A stretch of 64,000 nt of DNA from Stenotrophomonas hibiscicola ATCC 19867 (GTDB taxonomy: Bacteria; Pseudomonadota; Gammaproteobacteria; Xanthomonadales; Xanthomonadaceae): the NCBI RefSeq assembly GCF_000382065.1, contig NZ_KB907501.1, positions 310,001-374,000 on the forward strand, read 5' to 3'. Position numbers and translations under genes: made by a program. Positions 53,211 through 61,989 of this stretch are shown here, one piece after another (position 1 is the stretch's first letter; every line of letters starts with the position of its first letter). Below the pieces are notes generated by a model. It was given only the letters and a program-made list of their open reading frames with translations. It made no database searches and was not told the DNA's origin.

Positions 53211-53403
53211 GGGGCGGTGTGGGTTGGCAGGACACGCCGTGAACCCGTCCCTGGGGGCTCGATGGCGCCTTGCTCGTGTGCGCTGTCCTGCGCACACGGC
53301 AAGACCGGGGTTGGGCGTCCTGCCCAACCCGCCCGAGGCATGCCTCGGGCCCATGGCGCCAACGGTCCTGCCAGCCGCCCCCGGCCCCCCTTCGACAGTT
53401 TCC
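53211..53403 (+). repeat. long-stem hairpin element, copy A2 with expanded apex
   Basis: Left arm 53211-53233 is identical to that of A1; the right arm 53365-53387 pairs with it well only near the core. Core TCCCTG-N3-GCTCG-N3-GCGCC, tail TTCGACAGTTTCC (53391-53403). Between GGCGCC and CATGGCGCC about 82 extra bases (53270-53351) carry three nested hairpins. The 53123-53773 spacer holds this copy, a terminator, a SMAG unit and copy B2, and no gene. Confidence 0.75.
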
Positions 53404-53449
53404 CGGTGACGGTGGGCAAGAGCATGGGTTACTGACGAACTGAAGAAAA

Positions 53450-53485
53450 ACAAAAAGGACGCGGCGTTTGCCGCGTCCTTTTTGT
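53450..53485. terminator. bidirectional intrinsic terminator (msrA / tal)
   Basis: Perfect 16-bp stem ACAAAAAGGACGCGGC/GCCGCGTCCTTTTTGT with a GTTT loop, A-run on one side and T-run on the other, between convergent msrA and tal. Confidence 0.92.
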
Positions 53486-53504
53486 TTGGTTCTGCATTGC
53501 CCTT

Positions 53505-53528
53505 GTAGAGCCGAGCCATGCTCGGCTC
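53505..53528 (+). repeat. SMAG unit between hairpin copies A2 and B2
   Basis: GTAGAGCCGAGC CATGCTCGGCTC, single unit. Confidence 0.8.
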
Positions 53529-53592
53529 CGAGCAAGCGAAGCGCGCGACCCGCTGTTGCTCTTCTTTCTTTCTTCCGTGGCGGGCGGCCGCA

Positions 53593-53709
53593 GGAAACTG
53601 TCGAAGGCAGGGTGGGTAGGCCGTGCAGGGGCGTGAGCCGCATGGATGCGGCGACCGAGCTTACAGGGACGTACTTGCAGCGCCCCCTGCACGGCCTACC
53701 CACCCTGCC
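53593..53709 (-). repeat. long-stem hairpin element, copy B2 (inverted)
   Basis: Perfect 26-bp stem (53606-53631 with 53684-53709). On the minus strand the core is TCCCTG-N3-GCTCG-N3-GCCGCATCCATGCGGC and the tail is TTCGACAGTTTCC, identical to the tail of A2. The stem differs from B1 (for example GCCGTGCA here against CGGCTGG there) but both are fully paired. Confidence 0.8.
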
Positions 53710-53773
53710 AACCACATGACCCGCTCTTCGCGACCAAGCCCCCCGCCACGAGGGGCTCAGCCGTTGGCCGGAA

Positions 53774-54730
53774 TCACAGTGCCGCGCGGATCCGCTCGCG
53801 CAGTGCTTCCAGATCCTTGGCAAACGCCTCGATACCGGTTGCCAGCTTCTCGGTGGCCATCGGATCGGCCGCCAGATCCGCCGCGAACTTCGCCGCATCG
53901 ATCGGCGTCACCGCCGTGCCATCGGCTGCACCGGCCACCAGCTTGCGCGGCAGCTCGCCGTGGTCGGCGTCCAGCTTCTCCAGCAGGTCCGGCGAGATCG
54001 TCAGGCGGTCGCAGCCGGCCAGTGCTTCGATCTGCGCGGTCGAACGGAACGAGGCGCCCATCACCACCGTCGGCGAACCGCGACGCTTGAATTCGGCGTA
54101 CACGCCGCGCACGAACTTCACGCCCGGGTCTTCGTCGATGGTGGCCGGGGTCTGGCCGTTGGCCACGTACCAGTCGAGGATGCGGCCGACGAACGGCGAG
54201 ATCAGGAACGCGCCGGCTTCGCTGCAGGCCAGCGCCTGGGTCGGGTTGAAGATCAGCGTCAGGTTGCAGTCGATGCCTTCGGCCTGCAGGATGCGCGCGG
54301 CTTCCACGCCTTCCCAGGTCGCGGCGATCTTGATCAGGATCTTCTCGCGCGGCACGCCGGCGTCGGCGTACATCTGGATGAACTGGCGGGCCTTGGCCAC
54401 GGTGGCCGCGGTGTCGTGAGCCAGGTCGGCATCCACCTCGGTGGATACCCGGCCCGGCACCAGCGTGCTCAGCAGCGCGCCGACGCCGATGGTCAGGCGG
54501 TCGGCCACCGCGTGCACCACGGCTTCGCGGTCGCCACCCTGCTGGCGGCCCCAGGCCAGTTCGCGTTCGATCAGCTCGGCGTAGACCGGCAGGTCCAGCG
54601 CCTTCTTCACCAGGGTCGGGTTGGTGGTGCAGTCCACCGGCTGCAGGCGCTTGATCGCCTCGTAGTCACCGGTATCGGCGACGACCACGGACAGTTCACG
54701 CAGCTGGGACAGTTTGGACGGGGTACTCAT
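53774..54730 (-). CDS. tal: transaldolase, TalB type
   Basis: Non-oxidative pentose phosphate pathway. 318 aa. Seen: ATTNP-like DCTTNPTL at 33-40, [24 protein letters not shown] in the early barrel, the Schiff-base Lys134 in [11 protein letters not shown] and [18 protein letters not shown]. coli TalB is 317 aa. Convergent with msrA. Confidence 0.97.
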   Translation of the reverse strand: MSTPSKLSQLRELSVVVADTGDYEAIKRLQPVDCTTNPTLVKKALDLPVYAELIERELAWGRQQGGDREAVVHAVADRLTIGVGALLSTLVPGRVSTEVDADLAHDTAATVAKARQFIQMYADAGVPREKILIKIAATWEGVEAARILQAEGIDCNLTLIFNPTQALACSEAGAFLISPFVGRILDWYVANGQTPATIDEDPGVKFVRGVYAEFKRRGSPTVVMGASFRSTAQIEALAGCDRLTISPDLLEKLDADHGELPRKLVAGAADGTAVTPIDAAKFAADLAADPMATEKLATGIEAFAKDLEALRERIRAAL

Positions 54731-54780
54731 TGCGGCTCCTGGTGCAAGGGAATCGAATCGCGCGCGGTGCGCAGCGGTAA

Positions 54781-55185
54781 TCAGGGGCGGTCGTTATGGA
54801 CCGCGGTCACGCGCAGGCGCAGCTTCCGGCCACCGGGCGCGTTCCAGTCGATGCTCTGGCCGATCGAAAGGCCGAGCAGGGCACTGCCGACCGGGGCCAG
54901 CACGGAGACCTTGCCTTCATCAACGTTGGCTTCGCGGGGGAAGACCAGGGTCAGGACGTGCTTTTCGCCCGACACTTCATCTTCGCATTCCACGCGCGAA
55001 TGCATCATGACGATGCCTTCGGGAATCTGGTCCGGTGCCATCACGGTGGCCCGGTTGAGTTCTTCAGCAAGCGCGAGCGCGGCAGGCGTCTGGCTCAGCG
55101 CGGGGGATTCGAGCATGGCGTCCAGGCGGTCCATGTCGAAAGTAGAAACGGTGATCGACGGCGGCAGGCCGCTGGCGGTACTCAT
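54781..55185 (-). CDS. rnk: Rnk-like GreA/GreB C-terminal domain protein
   Basis: 134 aa. N-terminal helical segment ([28 protein letters not shown]), then the GreA/B FKBP-like domain ([12 protein letters not shown] as [44 protein letters not shown]). This is the Rnk / nucleoside diphosphate kinase regulator family, which can bind the RNA polymerase secondary channel. AAGGAGCTTCACC precedes the ATG at 55185. In Xanthomonas an orfX follows oxyR; this may be its equivalent. Confidence 0.88.
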   Translation of the reverse strand: MSTASGLPPSITVSTFDMDRLDAMLESPALSQTPAALALAEELNRATVMAPDQIPEGIVMMHSRVECEDEVSGEKHVLTLVFPREANVDEGKVSVLAPVGSALLGLSIGQSIDWNAPGGRKLRLRVTAVHNDRP

Positions 55186-55308
55186 GGTGAAGCTCCTTGG
55201 TTGAAAGCCATGCAAAAGGCGGCACCTGCTGGCGCCGCCTGTCTGTATTGTGGGGACAAATGCGGCCGGAATCGACTCCTGCCGATTCCGGGCCGATGCT
55301 GCAGGGGT

Positions 55309-56271
55309 TCAGCCGTTCAGCGCCGGGCCGGGCAGGGATGCCGCATCGGACGTGGCGTTCAGCGCATCCAAGGTGAACAGCGCCTGCGGCAGGCGCTTGA
55401 ACTGGTCGGCCAGCTCCATCAGGAAGTCGTTCATGGCCGAGCTGCGACGCCAGATCATGGCGATGCGGCGGCTGGGACGGCCCTCGCCGGTGAAATCGAG
55501 CAGGCGGATGTTGTTCGAGCGCGGCACCGGCGGCTGCACGGACAGACTTGGCAGCAGGGTGATGCCGACGTCGGCGGCGACCATCTGCCGCAGCGTTTCC
55601 AGGCTGGTGGCGCGGAATTCGGACTTCTCATTGGCGCCGAACAGGCGGCAGACTTCCAGCGCCTGGTCGCGCAGGCAATGCCCGTCTTCCAGCAGCAGCA
55701 GCTTCTGCGTCGCCAGTTCCTGCACGTCCAGATGTTCGCGACGGGCCAACGGGTGGCGCCCGGAGACAGCCAGCAGGAACGGCTCCTCGAACAGGAATTC
55801 GGCATGCAGCTGGTCGTCGATCACCGGCAGGGCCAGCAGTGCGGCGTCGAGCTTGCCTTCGCGCAGGCGGTCCAGCAGCACGTCGCTCTTCTCCTCGACC
55901 AGCAGCAGTTCCAGCTCCGGGAAGCGCTCGCGGATGCGCGGGATCACATGCGGCAGCAGGTACGGGCCGAGGGTCGGGAAGATGCCCAGGCGCACCGTGC
56001 CGGCTTCCGGATCGCGGCTGCGTCGCGCCGCTTCCTTCAGCTGTTCCACTTCGGACACGATCACCCGCGCCCGTGCCGCCGCTTCCTGACCGGCCGGGGT
56101 CAGCATCACCTTGCGCGGTGCGCGTTCCACCAGCGGCAGGCCCAGCTCTTCTTCCAGCTTGCGGATCTGCGTCGACAGCGTGGGCTGGCTGACGAAGCAG
56201 GCGGCGGCAGCCCGGCCGAAATGCTTGTGGTCGGCCAGGGCTACCAGGTACTTCAGATCACGTAGGTTCAT
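55309..56271 (-). CDS. oxyR: peroxide-sensing LysR-type regulator OxyR
   Basis: 320 aa. Winged helix (FGRAAAACFVSQPTLSTQIR), then the sensor domain with the redox pair Cys199 (LEDGHCLRDQ) and Cys208 (LEVCRLFGA), the same positions as in E. coli. Follows ahpF by 85 bp on the same strand. It should bind the operator in front of ahpC and activate or repress by redox state. Confidence 0.97.
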   Translation of the reverse strand: MNLRDLKYLVALADHKHFGRAAAACFVSQPTLSTQIRKLEEELGLPLVERAPRKVMLTPAGQEAAARARVIVSEVEQLKEAARRSRDPEAGTVRLGIFPTLGPYLLPHVIPRIRERFPELELLLVEEKSDVLLDRLREGKLDAALLALPVIDDQLHAEFLFEEPFLLAVSGRHPLARREHLDVQELATQKLLLLEDGHCLRDQALEVCRLFGANEKSEFRATSLETLRQMVAADVGITLLPSLSVQPPVPRSNNIRLLDFTGEGRPSRRIAMIWRRSSAMNDFLMELADQFKRLPQALFTLDALNATSDAASLPGPALNG

Positions 56272-56356
56272 CCTTACACCCCAGGGGTAACGGACCGGCT
56301 GACGGCGTGGTTACCCGACAGGCAGACAATGTTCCCGGTGATCTGGGAACGGTGGA

Positions 56357-57949
56357 TCAGGCTGCTTCAGCAACGGCACCGCTGCTGTTGCTCACCGACG
56401 AGCGGATCAGGTGGTCGAACGCACTCAGTGCGGCGGTCGAGCCGGCGCCCATGGCGATGATGATCTGCTTGTAGGGCACCGTCGTGCAATCGCCAGCGGC
56501 GAACACGCCCGGCAGGTTGGTCTGGCCGCGCTCATCGATGACGATCTCGCCGCGCGGCGAAAGCGCCACCACATCCTTCAGCCACTCGGTGTTGGGCAGC
56601 AGGCCGATCTGCACGAAGATGCCTTCCAGCTCGACGCGGTGGGCATCGCCGCCGATGCGGTCCTTGTACACCAGGCCGGTGACCTTGCTGCCGTCGCCCA
56701 GCACTTCGGTGGTCTGTGCGCTGGTCAGCACCGTCACGTTGGCCAGGCTGCGCAGCTTCTTCTGCAGCACTTCGTCGGCACGCAGGCTGGAATCGAACTC
56801 CAGAAGGGTTACATGCGACACGATGCCGGCCAGATCGATGGCCGCTTCCACGCCGGAATTGCCGCCGCCGATCACCGCCACGCGCTTGCCCTTGAACAGT
56901 GGGCCATCGCAGTGCGGGCAGTAGGCCACGCCCTTGTTGCGGTACTGGTCTTCGCCCGGCACGTTCATCTGCCGCCAGCGTGCGCCGGTGGACAGGATCA
57001 CCGAACGGGACTTGAGCACCGCACCGTTCTCCAGCTGCACCTGCACCAGGCCGTCTTCGCCGGCCGGCACCAGCGCGCTGGCACGCTGCAGGTTCATGAT
57101 GTCCACGTCGTACTCGCGCACGTGCTGTTCCAGCGCCGTGGCCAGCTTCGGGCCCTCGGTCTCCTTCACCGAAATGAAGTTCTCGATGGCCATGGTGTCC
57201 AGCACCTGGCCACCGAAGCGCTCGGCGGCGATGCCGGTGCGGATGCCCTTGCGCGCGGCGTAGATCGCCGCTGCCGCACCGGCCGGGCCACCGCCCACCA
57301 CCAGCACGTCGAAGGCGTCCTTGGCGGCGATCTTCTCGGCATCGCGCTTGCCGGCATTGGTGTCCAGCTTGGCCACGATCTGCTCCAGGGTCATGCGGCC
57401 CTGGTCGAACACTTCACCGTTGAGATACACGGTCGGCACCGACATGATCTCACGCTTCTCGACTTCGTCCTGGAACAGGGCGCCATCGATGGCCACGTGC
57501 TGGATGCGCGGGTTGAGCACTGCGGCCAGGTTCAGCGCCTGGACCACGTCCGGGCAGTTCTGGCAGGACAGCGAGAAGTAGGTTTCGAACCGGTAGTCGC
57601 CTTCCAGGTTCTGCACCTGCTCGATCAGCTCGGCGGTGGCCTTGGACGGATGACCGCCCACCTGGAGCAGCGCCAGCACCAGCGAGGTGAACTCGTGGCC
57701 CATCGGCAGGCCGGCGAAGGTCAGGTGGATGTCCTGGCCCGGGGTGCCCAGGTCGAAGGACGGCACGCGGCCCTGCCCATCGCGCAGCACCTGCAGCGAG
57801 ATCTTGTCCGACAGGCTCTCCAGGGTCTGCAGCAGGTCCAGCATTTCCTGCGACTTGGCGCCGTCGTCGGCGTGCGCGGTGATCTGGATCGGGCGGGTCA
57901 CGCGCTCCAGATAGGTCTTCAGCTGCGACTGCAGGTTGGCGTCCAACAT
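56357..57949 (-). CDS. ahpF: alkyl hydroperoxide reductase flavoprotein AhpF
   Basis: NADH-dependent reductase of AhpC. 530 aa: N-terminal twin thioredoxin-like domain with the active CxxC in [10 protein letters not shown], then a thioredoxin-reductase-like part with FAD site [19 protein letters not shown], redox centre [17 protein letters not shown] site [17 protein letters not shown] and [13 protein letters not shown]. Downstream of ahpC by 225 bp, with a strong hairpin between them. Confidence 0.97.
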   Translation of the reverse strand: MLDANLQSQLKTYLERVTRPIQITAHADDGAKSQEMLDLLQTLESLSDKISLQVLRDGQGRVPSFDLGTPGQDIHLTFAGLPMGHEFTSLVLALLQVGGHPSKATAELIEQVQNLEGDYRFETYFSLSCQNCPDVVQALNLAAVLNPRIQHVAIDGALFQDEVEKREIMSVPTVYLNGEVFDQGRMTLEQIVAKLDTNAGKRDAEKIAAKDAFDVLVVGGGPAGAAAAIYAARKGIRTGIAAERFGGQVLDTMAIENFISVKETEGPKLATALEQHVREYDVDIMNLQRASALVPAGEDGLVQVQLENGAVLKSRSVILSTGARWRQMNVPGEDQYRNKGVAYCPHCDGPLFKGKRVAVIGGGNSGVEAAIDLAGIVSHVTLLEFDSSLRADEVLQKKLRSLANVTVLTSAQTTEVLGDGSKVTGLVYKDRIGGDAHRVELEGIFVQIGLLPNTEWLKDVVALSPRGEIVIDERGQTNLPGVFAAGDCTTVPYKQIIIAMGAGSTAALSAFDHLIRSSVSNSSGAVAEAA

Positions 57950-58022
57950 CGGGTCATCTCCTGGCTTCAGGCAAACAGGGGGCGTGGCACCGCTGTAGAA
58001 GGTAGCGGACCAGCAGGGGGTA

Positions 58023-58101
58023 GGGGTGAACCCAAGACAGCGACCGTGGAAGGGGCTGGCTGGCCAAGGCGGGCGCGCGTTGGCTGTCTTGGGTTCACCC
58101 C
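58023..58101. other. 19-bp perfect hairpin between ahpC and ahpF
   Basis: Arms GGGGTGAACCCAAGACAGC (58023-58041) and its exact complement (58083-58101) with a 41-nt loop. It lies 74 bp before the ahpF start. It may act as a processing, stability or attenuation point that sets AhpC above AhpF, or be a repeat of another family. No T-run follows. Confidence 0.7.
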
Positions 58102-58174
58102 CACGCCGGCGGGGGGACCGGCACGGGGATGAAGGGCGCGCCGTGGCGTGGGGCCACGGCAGGCCGGTACTGCT

Positions 58175-58738
58175 TTAGATCTTGCCGACCAGGTCCAGCG
58201 ACGGGGTCAGGGTCTTCTCGCCTTCCTTCCACTTGGCCGGGCAGACCTGGTTCGGGTTGGCGGCGGTGAACTGGGCAGCCTTCAGCTTGCGCAGGGTCTC
58301 GGACACGTCACGGGCGATCTCGTTGGAGTGGATCTCCAGGGTCTTGATCACGCCTTCCGGGTTGATGATGAAGGTGCCGCGCAGGGCCAGGCCTTCTTCT
58401 TCAATGTGCACGCCGAAGGCGCGGGTCAGCTGGTGGGTCGGGTCGCCGACCAGCGGGAACTGGGCCTTGCCGACGGCCGGCGAGGTCTCGTGCCACACCT
58501 TGTGCGAGAAGTGGGTGTCGGTGGTGACGATGTAGACCTCGGCGCCGGCCTTCTTGAACTCGGCGTAATGGTCAGCGGCGTCTTCGATCTCGGTCGGGCA
58601 GTTGAAGGTGAAGGCGGCCGGCATGAAGATCAGGACGGACCACTGGCCCTTCAGGCTGGCGTCGGAAACCTTGATGAACTCGCCGTTGTGGTAGGCGTTG
58701 GCTTCGAACGGCTGGATCTGGGTATTGATGAGGGACAT
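58175..58738 (-). CDS. ahpC: alkyl hydroperoxide peroxidase AhpC
   Basis: Typical 2-Cys peroxiredoxin, 187 aa as in E. coli when started at the second of two adjacent ATGs (MSLINTQIQPF). Peroxidatic Cys47 in FTFNCPTEIED, resolving Cys near 165 in NQVCPAKW, TDTHFSHKVWH and RGTFIINPEGV. Reduced by AhpF. GAGGA lies 8 nt before the ATG. Controlled by the OxyR-type site upstream. Confidence 0.98.
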   Translation of the reverse strand: MSLINTQIQPFEANAYHNGEFIKVSDASLKGQWSVLIFMPAAFTFNCPTEIEDAADHYAEFKKAGAEVYIVTTDTHFSHKVWHETSPAVGKAQFPLVGDPTHQLTRAFGVHIEEEGLALRGTFIINPEGVIKTLEIHSNEIARDVSETLRKLKAAQFTAANPNQVCPAKWKEGEKTLTPSLDLVGKI

Positions 58739-58783
58739 CATTTTTCCTCTTGGTGAAGGGGAGTGGGTGAATCGACAGGAGCT

Positions 58784-58854
58784 AGGTTACCCATTCGCTC
58801 GCGATAAGAACAATCCATTGATTGCATCTATTTGATAGATGGAGTCTATCAAAT
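58784..58854 (-). promoter_or_regulatory. ahpC promoter with OxyR-type operator
   Basis: Minus strand: a palindrome ATTTGATAGA-N5-TCTATCAAAT (58830-58854) containing ATAG-N7-CTAT. Three bases further on is a second box ATAG-N7-CAAT (to about 58816). Just downstream come TTGTTC (58808-58813), an 18-nt spacer and TAACCT (58784-58789). LysR-type boxes directly upstream of -35 fit activation by OxyR. The spacing between the two boxes is shorter than in the E. coli OxyR consensus. Confidence 0.75.
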
Positions 58855-58992
58855 GGCCATGAGCAGGCACTGAACCCTGCCGCTCCCATCCTGCAACTGC
58901 TTGTGTGACAAGGAAAATCGACCGGGACGTGTGAAGAGGGCTGATAGCCCCTCCTTATCCCATCCGGCGGAACCTGAACGGATTCCGGTTTT

Positions 58993-59051
58993 GTAGAGCC
59001 GAGCCTGTGCTCGGCTGCTCCAGAAGCAGCCGAGCACAGGCTCGGCTCTAC
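58993..59051. repeat. SMAG inverted pair
   Basis: Facing GTAGAGCCGAGCCTGTGCTC units 9 bp before prmC. The remainder of the 58742-59060 gap holds the ahpC operator and promoter. Confidence 0.85.
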
Positions 59052-59060
59052 AATTGCAGC

Positions 59061-59918
59061 ATGTCCTTTCAAGCCCAACCCACCCTGCGTCAGGTCGTAG
59101 CTGACGCCAGTGCCCGCTTGGGCGGTGTCGACGCCCGCCACGAAGCCGAACTGCTGCTGCTGCATGTACTGGAGCGCCCACGCAGCTGGCTGTTCGCCCA
59201 TGCCACCGATCCGCTGGCCGCCAATGACCAGGCCGCCTTCGAGGCGTTGCTGGCCCGCCGCGTGGCCGGTGAGCCGGTGGCCTACCTGACCGGCCGCCGC
59301 GGTTTCTGGACGCTGGACCTGGAGGTCGACCCGGCCACGCTGATTCCGCGCCCGGAAACCGAGCTGCTGGTGGAACTGGCGCTCGAGCGCCTGCCGGCCA
59401 ATCGCGACCTGCAGGTGGCCGACCTCGGCACCGGCAGCGGTGCGATCGCCTTGGCGCTGGCCAGCGAGCGGCCGCAGGCGCAGGTGCTGGCCACCGATGC
59501 CAGCCCGGGCGCGCTCGCCGTGGCCAGGCGCAACGCCGCGCGCCATGAACTGCGCAACGTGCGCTTCGCCGAGGGCGGGCACGACTGGTATGCGCCGCTG
59601 CAGGGCGCGCGTTTCGACCTGATTGCCAGCAACCCACCGTACATCGCCAGCGACGACCCGCACCTGGAACAGGGTGACCTGCGCTTCGAACCGGCCACCG
59701 CGCTGGCCTCGGGTCCGGATGGCCTGGATGACATCCGCCGCATCGTCGACGGTGGCCAGGCCCACCTGCTGCCTGATGGTTGGCTGCTGATCGAGCACGG
59801 TTGGGACCAGGGCGAGGCGATCCGCGCGCTGTTCGACGCGGCGGGTTTTACCGAGGTGCAGACCGTGCAGGACCTGGAGCAGCGCGACCGCATCACCCTG
59901 GGCCGGCGTCCGGCCTAG
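59061..59918 (+). CDS. prmC: peptide chain release factor N5-glutamine methyltransferase
   Basis: Methylates the GGQ glutamine of RF1 and RF2. 285 aa. N-terminal helical domain ([17 protein letters not shown]), [28 protein letters not shown] site [16 protein letters not shown] and the catalytic NPPYIA at about residue 194. The start at 59061 excludes 18 residues encoded by a SMAG repeat. Not next to prfA here. Confidence 0.96.
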   Translation: MSFQAQPTLRQVVADASARLGGVDARHEAELLLLHVLERPRSWLFAHATDPLAANDQAAFEALLARRVAGEPVAYLTGRRGFWTLDLEVDPATLIPRPETELLVELALERLPANRDLQVADLGTGSGAIALALASERPQAQVLATDASPGALAVARRNAARHELRNVRFAEGGHDWYAPLQGARFDLIASNPPYIASDDPHLEQGDLRFEPATALASGPDGLDDIRRIVDGGQAHLLPDGWLLIEHGWDQGEAIRALFDAAGFTEVQTVQDLEQRDRITLGRRPA

Positions 59919-59966
59919 AATGGAGGTTCTCCTGCCCCGGCAGGGCATCACCCTGGAGCTGCAAGC

Positions 59967-60908
59967 ATGCGTACGCTGTACCCCGCCATCACCCCCTACG
60001 ACGTCGGCACCCTGAAGGTCGACGACCGCCACACGCTGTACTTCGAACAGTGCGGCAACCCGGAAGGCAAGCCGGTGGTGATGCTGCATGGTGGCCCGGG
60101 TGGCGGCTGCAGCGACAAGATGCGCCAGTTCCACGATCCGTCCAAGTACCGCATCATCCTGTTCGACCAGCGCGGTGCCGGCCGTTCCACCCCGCACGCG
60201 GACCTGGTGGACAACACCACCTGGGACCTCGTCGCCGATATCGAGAAGCTGCGCGAGCACCTGAAGGTCGATCGCTGGCAGGTGTTCGGTGGCAGCTGGG
60301 GCTCGACCCTGGCGCTGGCCTATGCCGAGACCCATCCGCAGCGCGTGACCGAACTGGTCCTGCGCGGCATCTTCATGCTGCGTCGCTGGGAGCTGGAATG
60401 GTTCTACCAGGAAGGCGCCAACCGCCTGTTCCCGGATGCGTGGGAGCACTACCTCAAGCCGATTCCGCTGGTGGAGCGTCATGACCTTATCTCGGCCTTC
60501 CACCGCCGCCTGACCAGCGAAGACGAGACCACCCGCCTGGAAGCGGCCAAGGCGTGGGCGGTGTGGGAAGGCGCGACCAGCTTCCTGCACGTCGATGATG
60601 ACTTCATCAACAGCCACGAAGACCCGCATTTCGCGCTGGCGTTTGCCCGCATCGAGAACCACTACTTCGTCAACGGCGGCTTCTTCGAGGTGGAAGACCA
60701 GCTGCTGCGCGACGCACACCGCATCGCCGACATTCCGGGCGTGATCGTGCACGGCCGCTACGACGTGGTCTGCCCGCTGGCCAACGCCTGGGACCTGACC
60801 AAGGTGTGGCCGAAGGCGAAGCTGGAAATCACCCCGGCTTCGGGCCATTCGGCGTTCGAGGCCGAGAACGTGGACGCACTGGTGCGCGCCACCGATAGCT
60901 TCGCCTGA
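59967..60908 (+). CDS. pip: proline iminopeptidase
   Basis: Alpha/beta hydrolase releasing N-terminal proline. 313 aa, very close to the well-studied Xanthomonas enzyme. Seen: HGGPGGGCSDKMRQFHDP (oxyanion region HGGPGGG), DQRGAGRSTPHA, the nucleophile in GGSWGSTLALAY, VHGRYDVVCP (Asp) and ASGHSAFE (His). Located 48 bp after prmC. Confidence 0.95.
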   Translation: MRTLYPAITPYDVGTLKVDDRHTLYFEQCGNPEGKPVVMLHGGPGGGCSDKMRQFHDPSKYRIILFDQRGAGRSTPHADLVDNTTWDLVADIEKLREHLKVDRWQVFGGSWGSTLALAYAETHPQRVTELVLRGIFMLRRWELEWFYQEGANRLFPDAWEHYLKPIPLVERHDLISAFHRRLTSEDETTRLEAAKAWAVWEGATSFLHVDDDFINSHEDPHFALAFARIENHYFVNGGFFEVEDQLLRDAHRIADIPGVIVHGRYDVVCPLANAWDLTKVWPKAKLEITPASGHSAFEAENVDALVRATDSFA

Positions 60909-60911
60909 TCG

Positions 60912-60972
60912 GTAGTGCCGGTCGCTGGCCGGCAACGCCTCACCGGTAGCGCCGGGCATGGCCCGACGCTGC
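60912..60972 (+). repeat. two tandem SMAG units of different subfamilies
   Basis: GTAGTGCCGGTCGCTGGCCG (60912-60933) followed by GTAGCGCCGGGCATGGCCCG (60946-60972), same orientation, between the convergent pip and lysR genes. Confidence 0.75.
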
Positions 60973-60980
60973 CAACCCCC

Positions 60981-61003
60981 ATCCACGCATGGCGTGGATT
61001 TAC
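60981..61003 (-). repeat. SMAG-like palindrome supplying the lysR stop codon
   Basis: Minus strand GTAAATCCACGC CATGCGTGGAT; the TAA (61000-61002) ends the LysR gene. Confidence 0.65.
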
Positions 61004-61884
61004 CAGTCCCCGGCCAGCAACGCGTCGGCCAGCACCTGCAGCTTCGGCGAGTGCTGGCGCGACGGCGGGTAGATCAGCGACAGCGCACGGCTGCGGCCCT
61101 CGAACGGCTGCAGCACGCGTTGCAACCGGCGGTCGGCCAGCGCGTCGGCCACGGCGAAATCCATCACCTGCACGATGCCGATACCGGCGATGGCCGCTTC
61201 CACCAGCGGATCGCCGCTGTCGAACACCATCCGCGTCGGCGGTGTGACCTCACGCAGTTGCCCGTCCTGCAGGAACTGCCAGTCCACCAGCCGGCCACTG
61301 CGCAGGTTGCGCACCGCCAGGCACGCGTGGCCCTGCAACGCCGCCACATCGTCCGGTGCGCCACAGCGGGCCAGATACGCGGGGCTGGCCACCGTCACCC
61401 AGCGCAGCGGACGCAGCGGGCGCGCGACGATGCGCTGGTCGGCGATGACCCCGGTGCGCAGCGCGGCATCGAAGCCTTCCTCGACCAGATCGACCAGGCG
61501 GTCGTTGAGCACGGCTTCCACCTGCAGATGCGGGTGCTGCTGCAGCATCGACCCCAGCAGCGGTACCAGCACCTTGCGCCCGAACATCGAGGGCGCACTG
61601 ATCTTCAGAGTGCCCGAGGGTGTGCACGGACGGTCGGCCAACTGGCGTTCGGCGTCCTCGAGACCGCACAGCAGCGGAGCGACCTGATCGACGAACTGAC
61701 GACCATCCGGGGTCAGTGCCACGTTGCGGGTGTTTCGCTGCAGCAGCTTCACCCCCAGCGTGGCCTCCAGCCGACTGATCGCGCGCGACAGGCCTGACTG
61801 GCTCAGGCCCAGCTGCCCGGCGGCGACGGTGAAACTGCGTGCTTCGGCCACCTGCACCAGCATGCGCACGGCATTGAGGTCCAT
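61000..61884 (-). CDS. LysR-family transcriptional regulator
   Basis: 294 aa. Winged helix DLNAVRMLVQVAEARSFTVA, SQSGLSRAISRLEATLG, then a LysR substrate domain (GTLKISAPSMFGRKVLVPLL, DAALRTGVIADQRI). Starts at 61884, 61899 and 61911 are all possible; GGAA lies before 61884. Divergent from an MFS pump gene, so it is probably the pump's regulator. The effector is unknown. Confidence 0.9.
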   Translation of the reverse strand: MDLNAVRMLVQVAEARSFTVAAGQLGLSQSGLSRAISRLEATLGVKLLQRNTRNVALTPDGRQFVDQVAPLLCGLEDAERQLADRPCTPSGTLKISAPSMFGRKVLVPLLGSMLQQHPHLQVEAVLNDRLVDLVEEGFDAALRTGVIADQRIVARPLRPLRWVTVASPAYLARCGAPDDVAALQGHACLAVRNLRSGRLVDWQFLQDGQLREVTPPTRMVFDSGDPLVEAAIAGIGIVQVMDFAVADALADRRLQRVLQPFEGRSRALSLIYPPSRQHSPKLQVLADALLAGDW

Positions 61885-61936
61885 CGAGGTTCCATTCATG
61901 CTGAAAATCATGACAGATATGGCTGGAAAGGGGTTT

Positions 61937-61956
61937 ATTGATAGCTCTGCATCAAT
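61937..61956. promoter_or_regulatory. candidate LysR operator
   Basis: ATTGAT-N8-ATCAAT, a symmetric box in the 105-bp spacer between the divergent lysR and MFS genes. The neighbourhood is AT-richer than usual here. Confidence 0.5.
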
Positions 61957-61989
61957 GAGACTGCGCTCCCCCACAGCACCGGACCGTCG

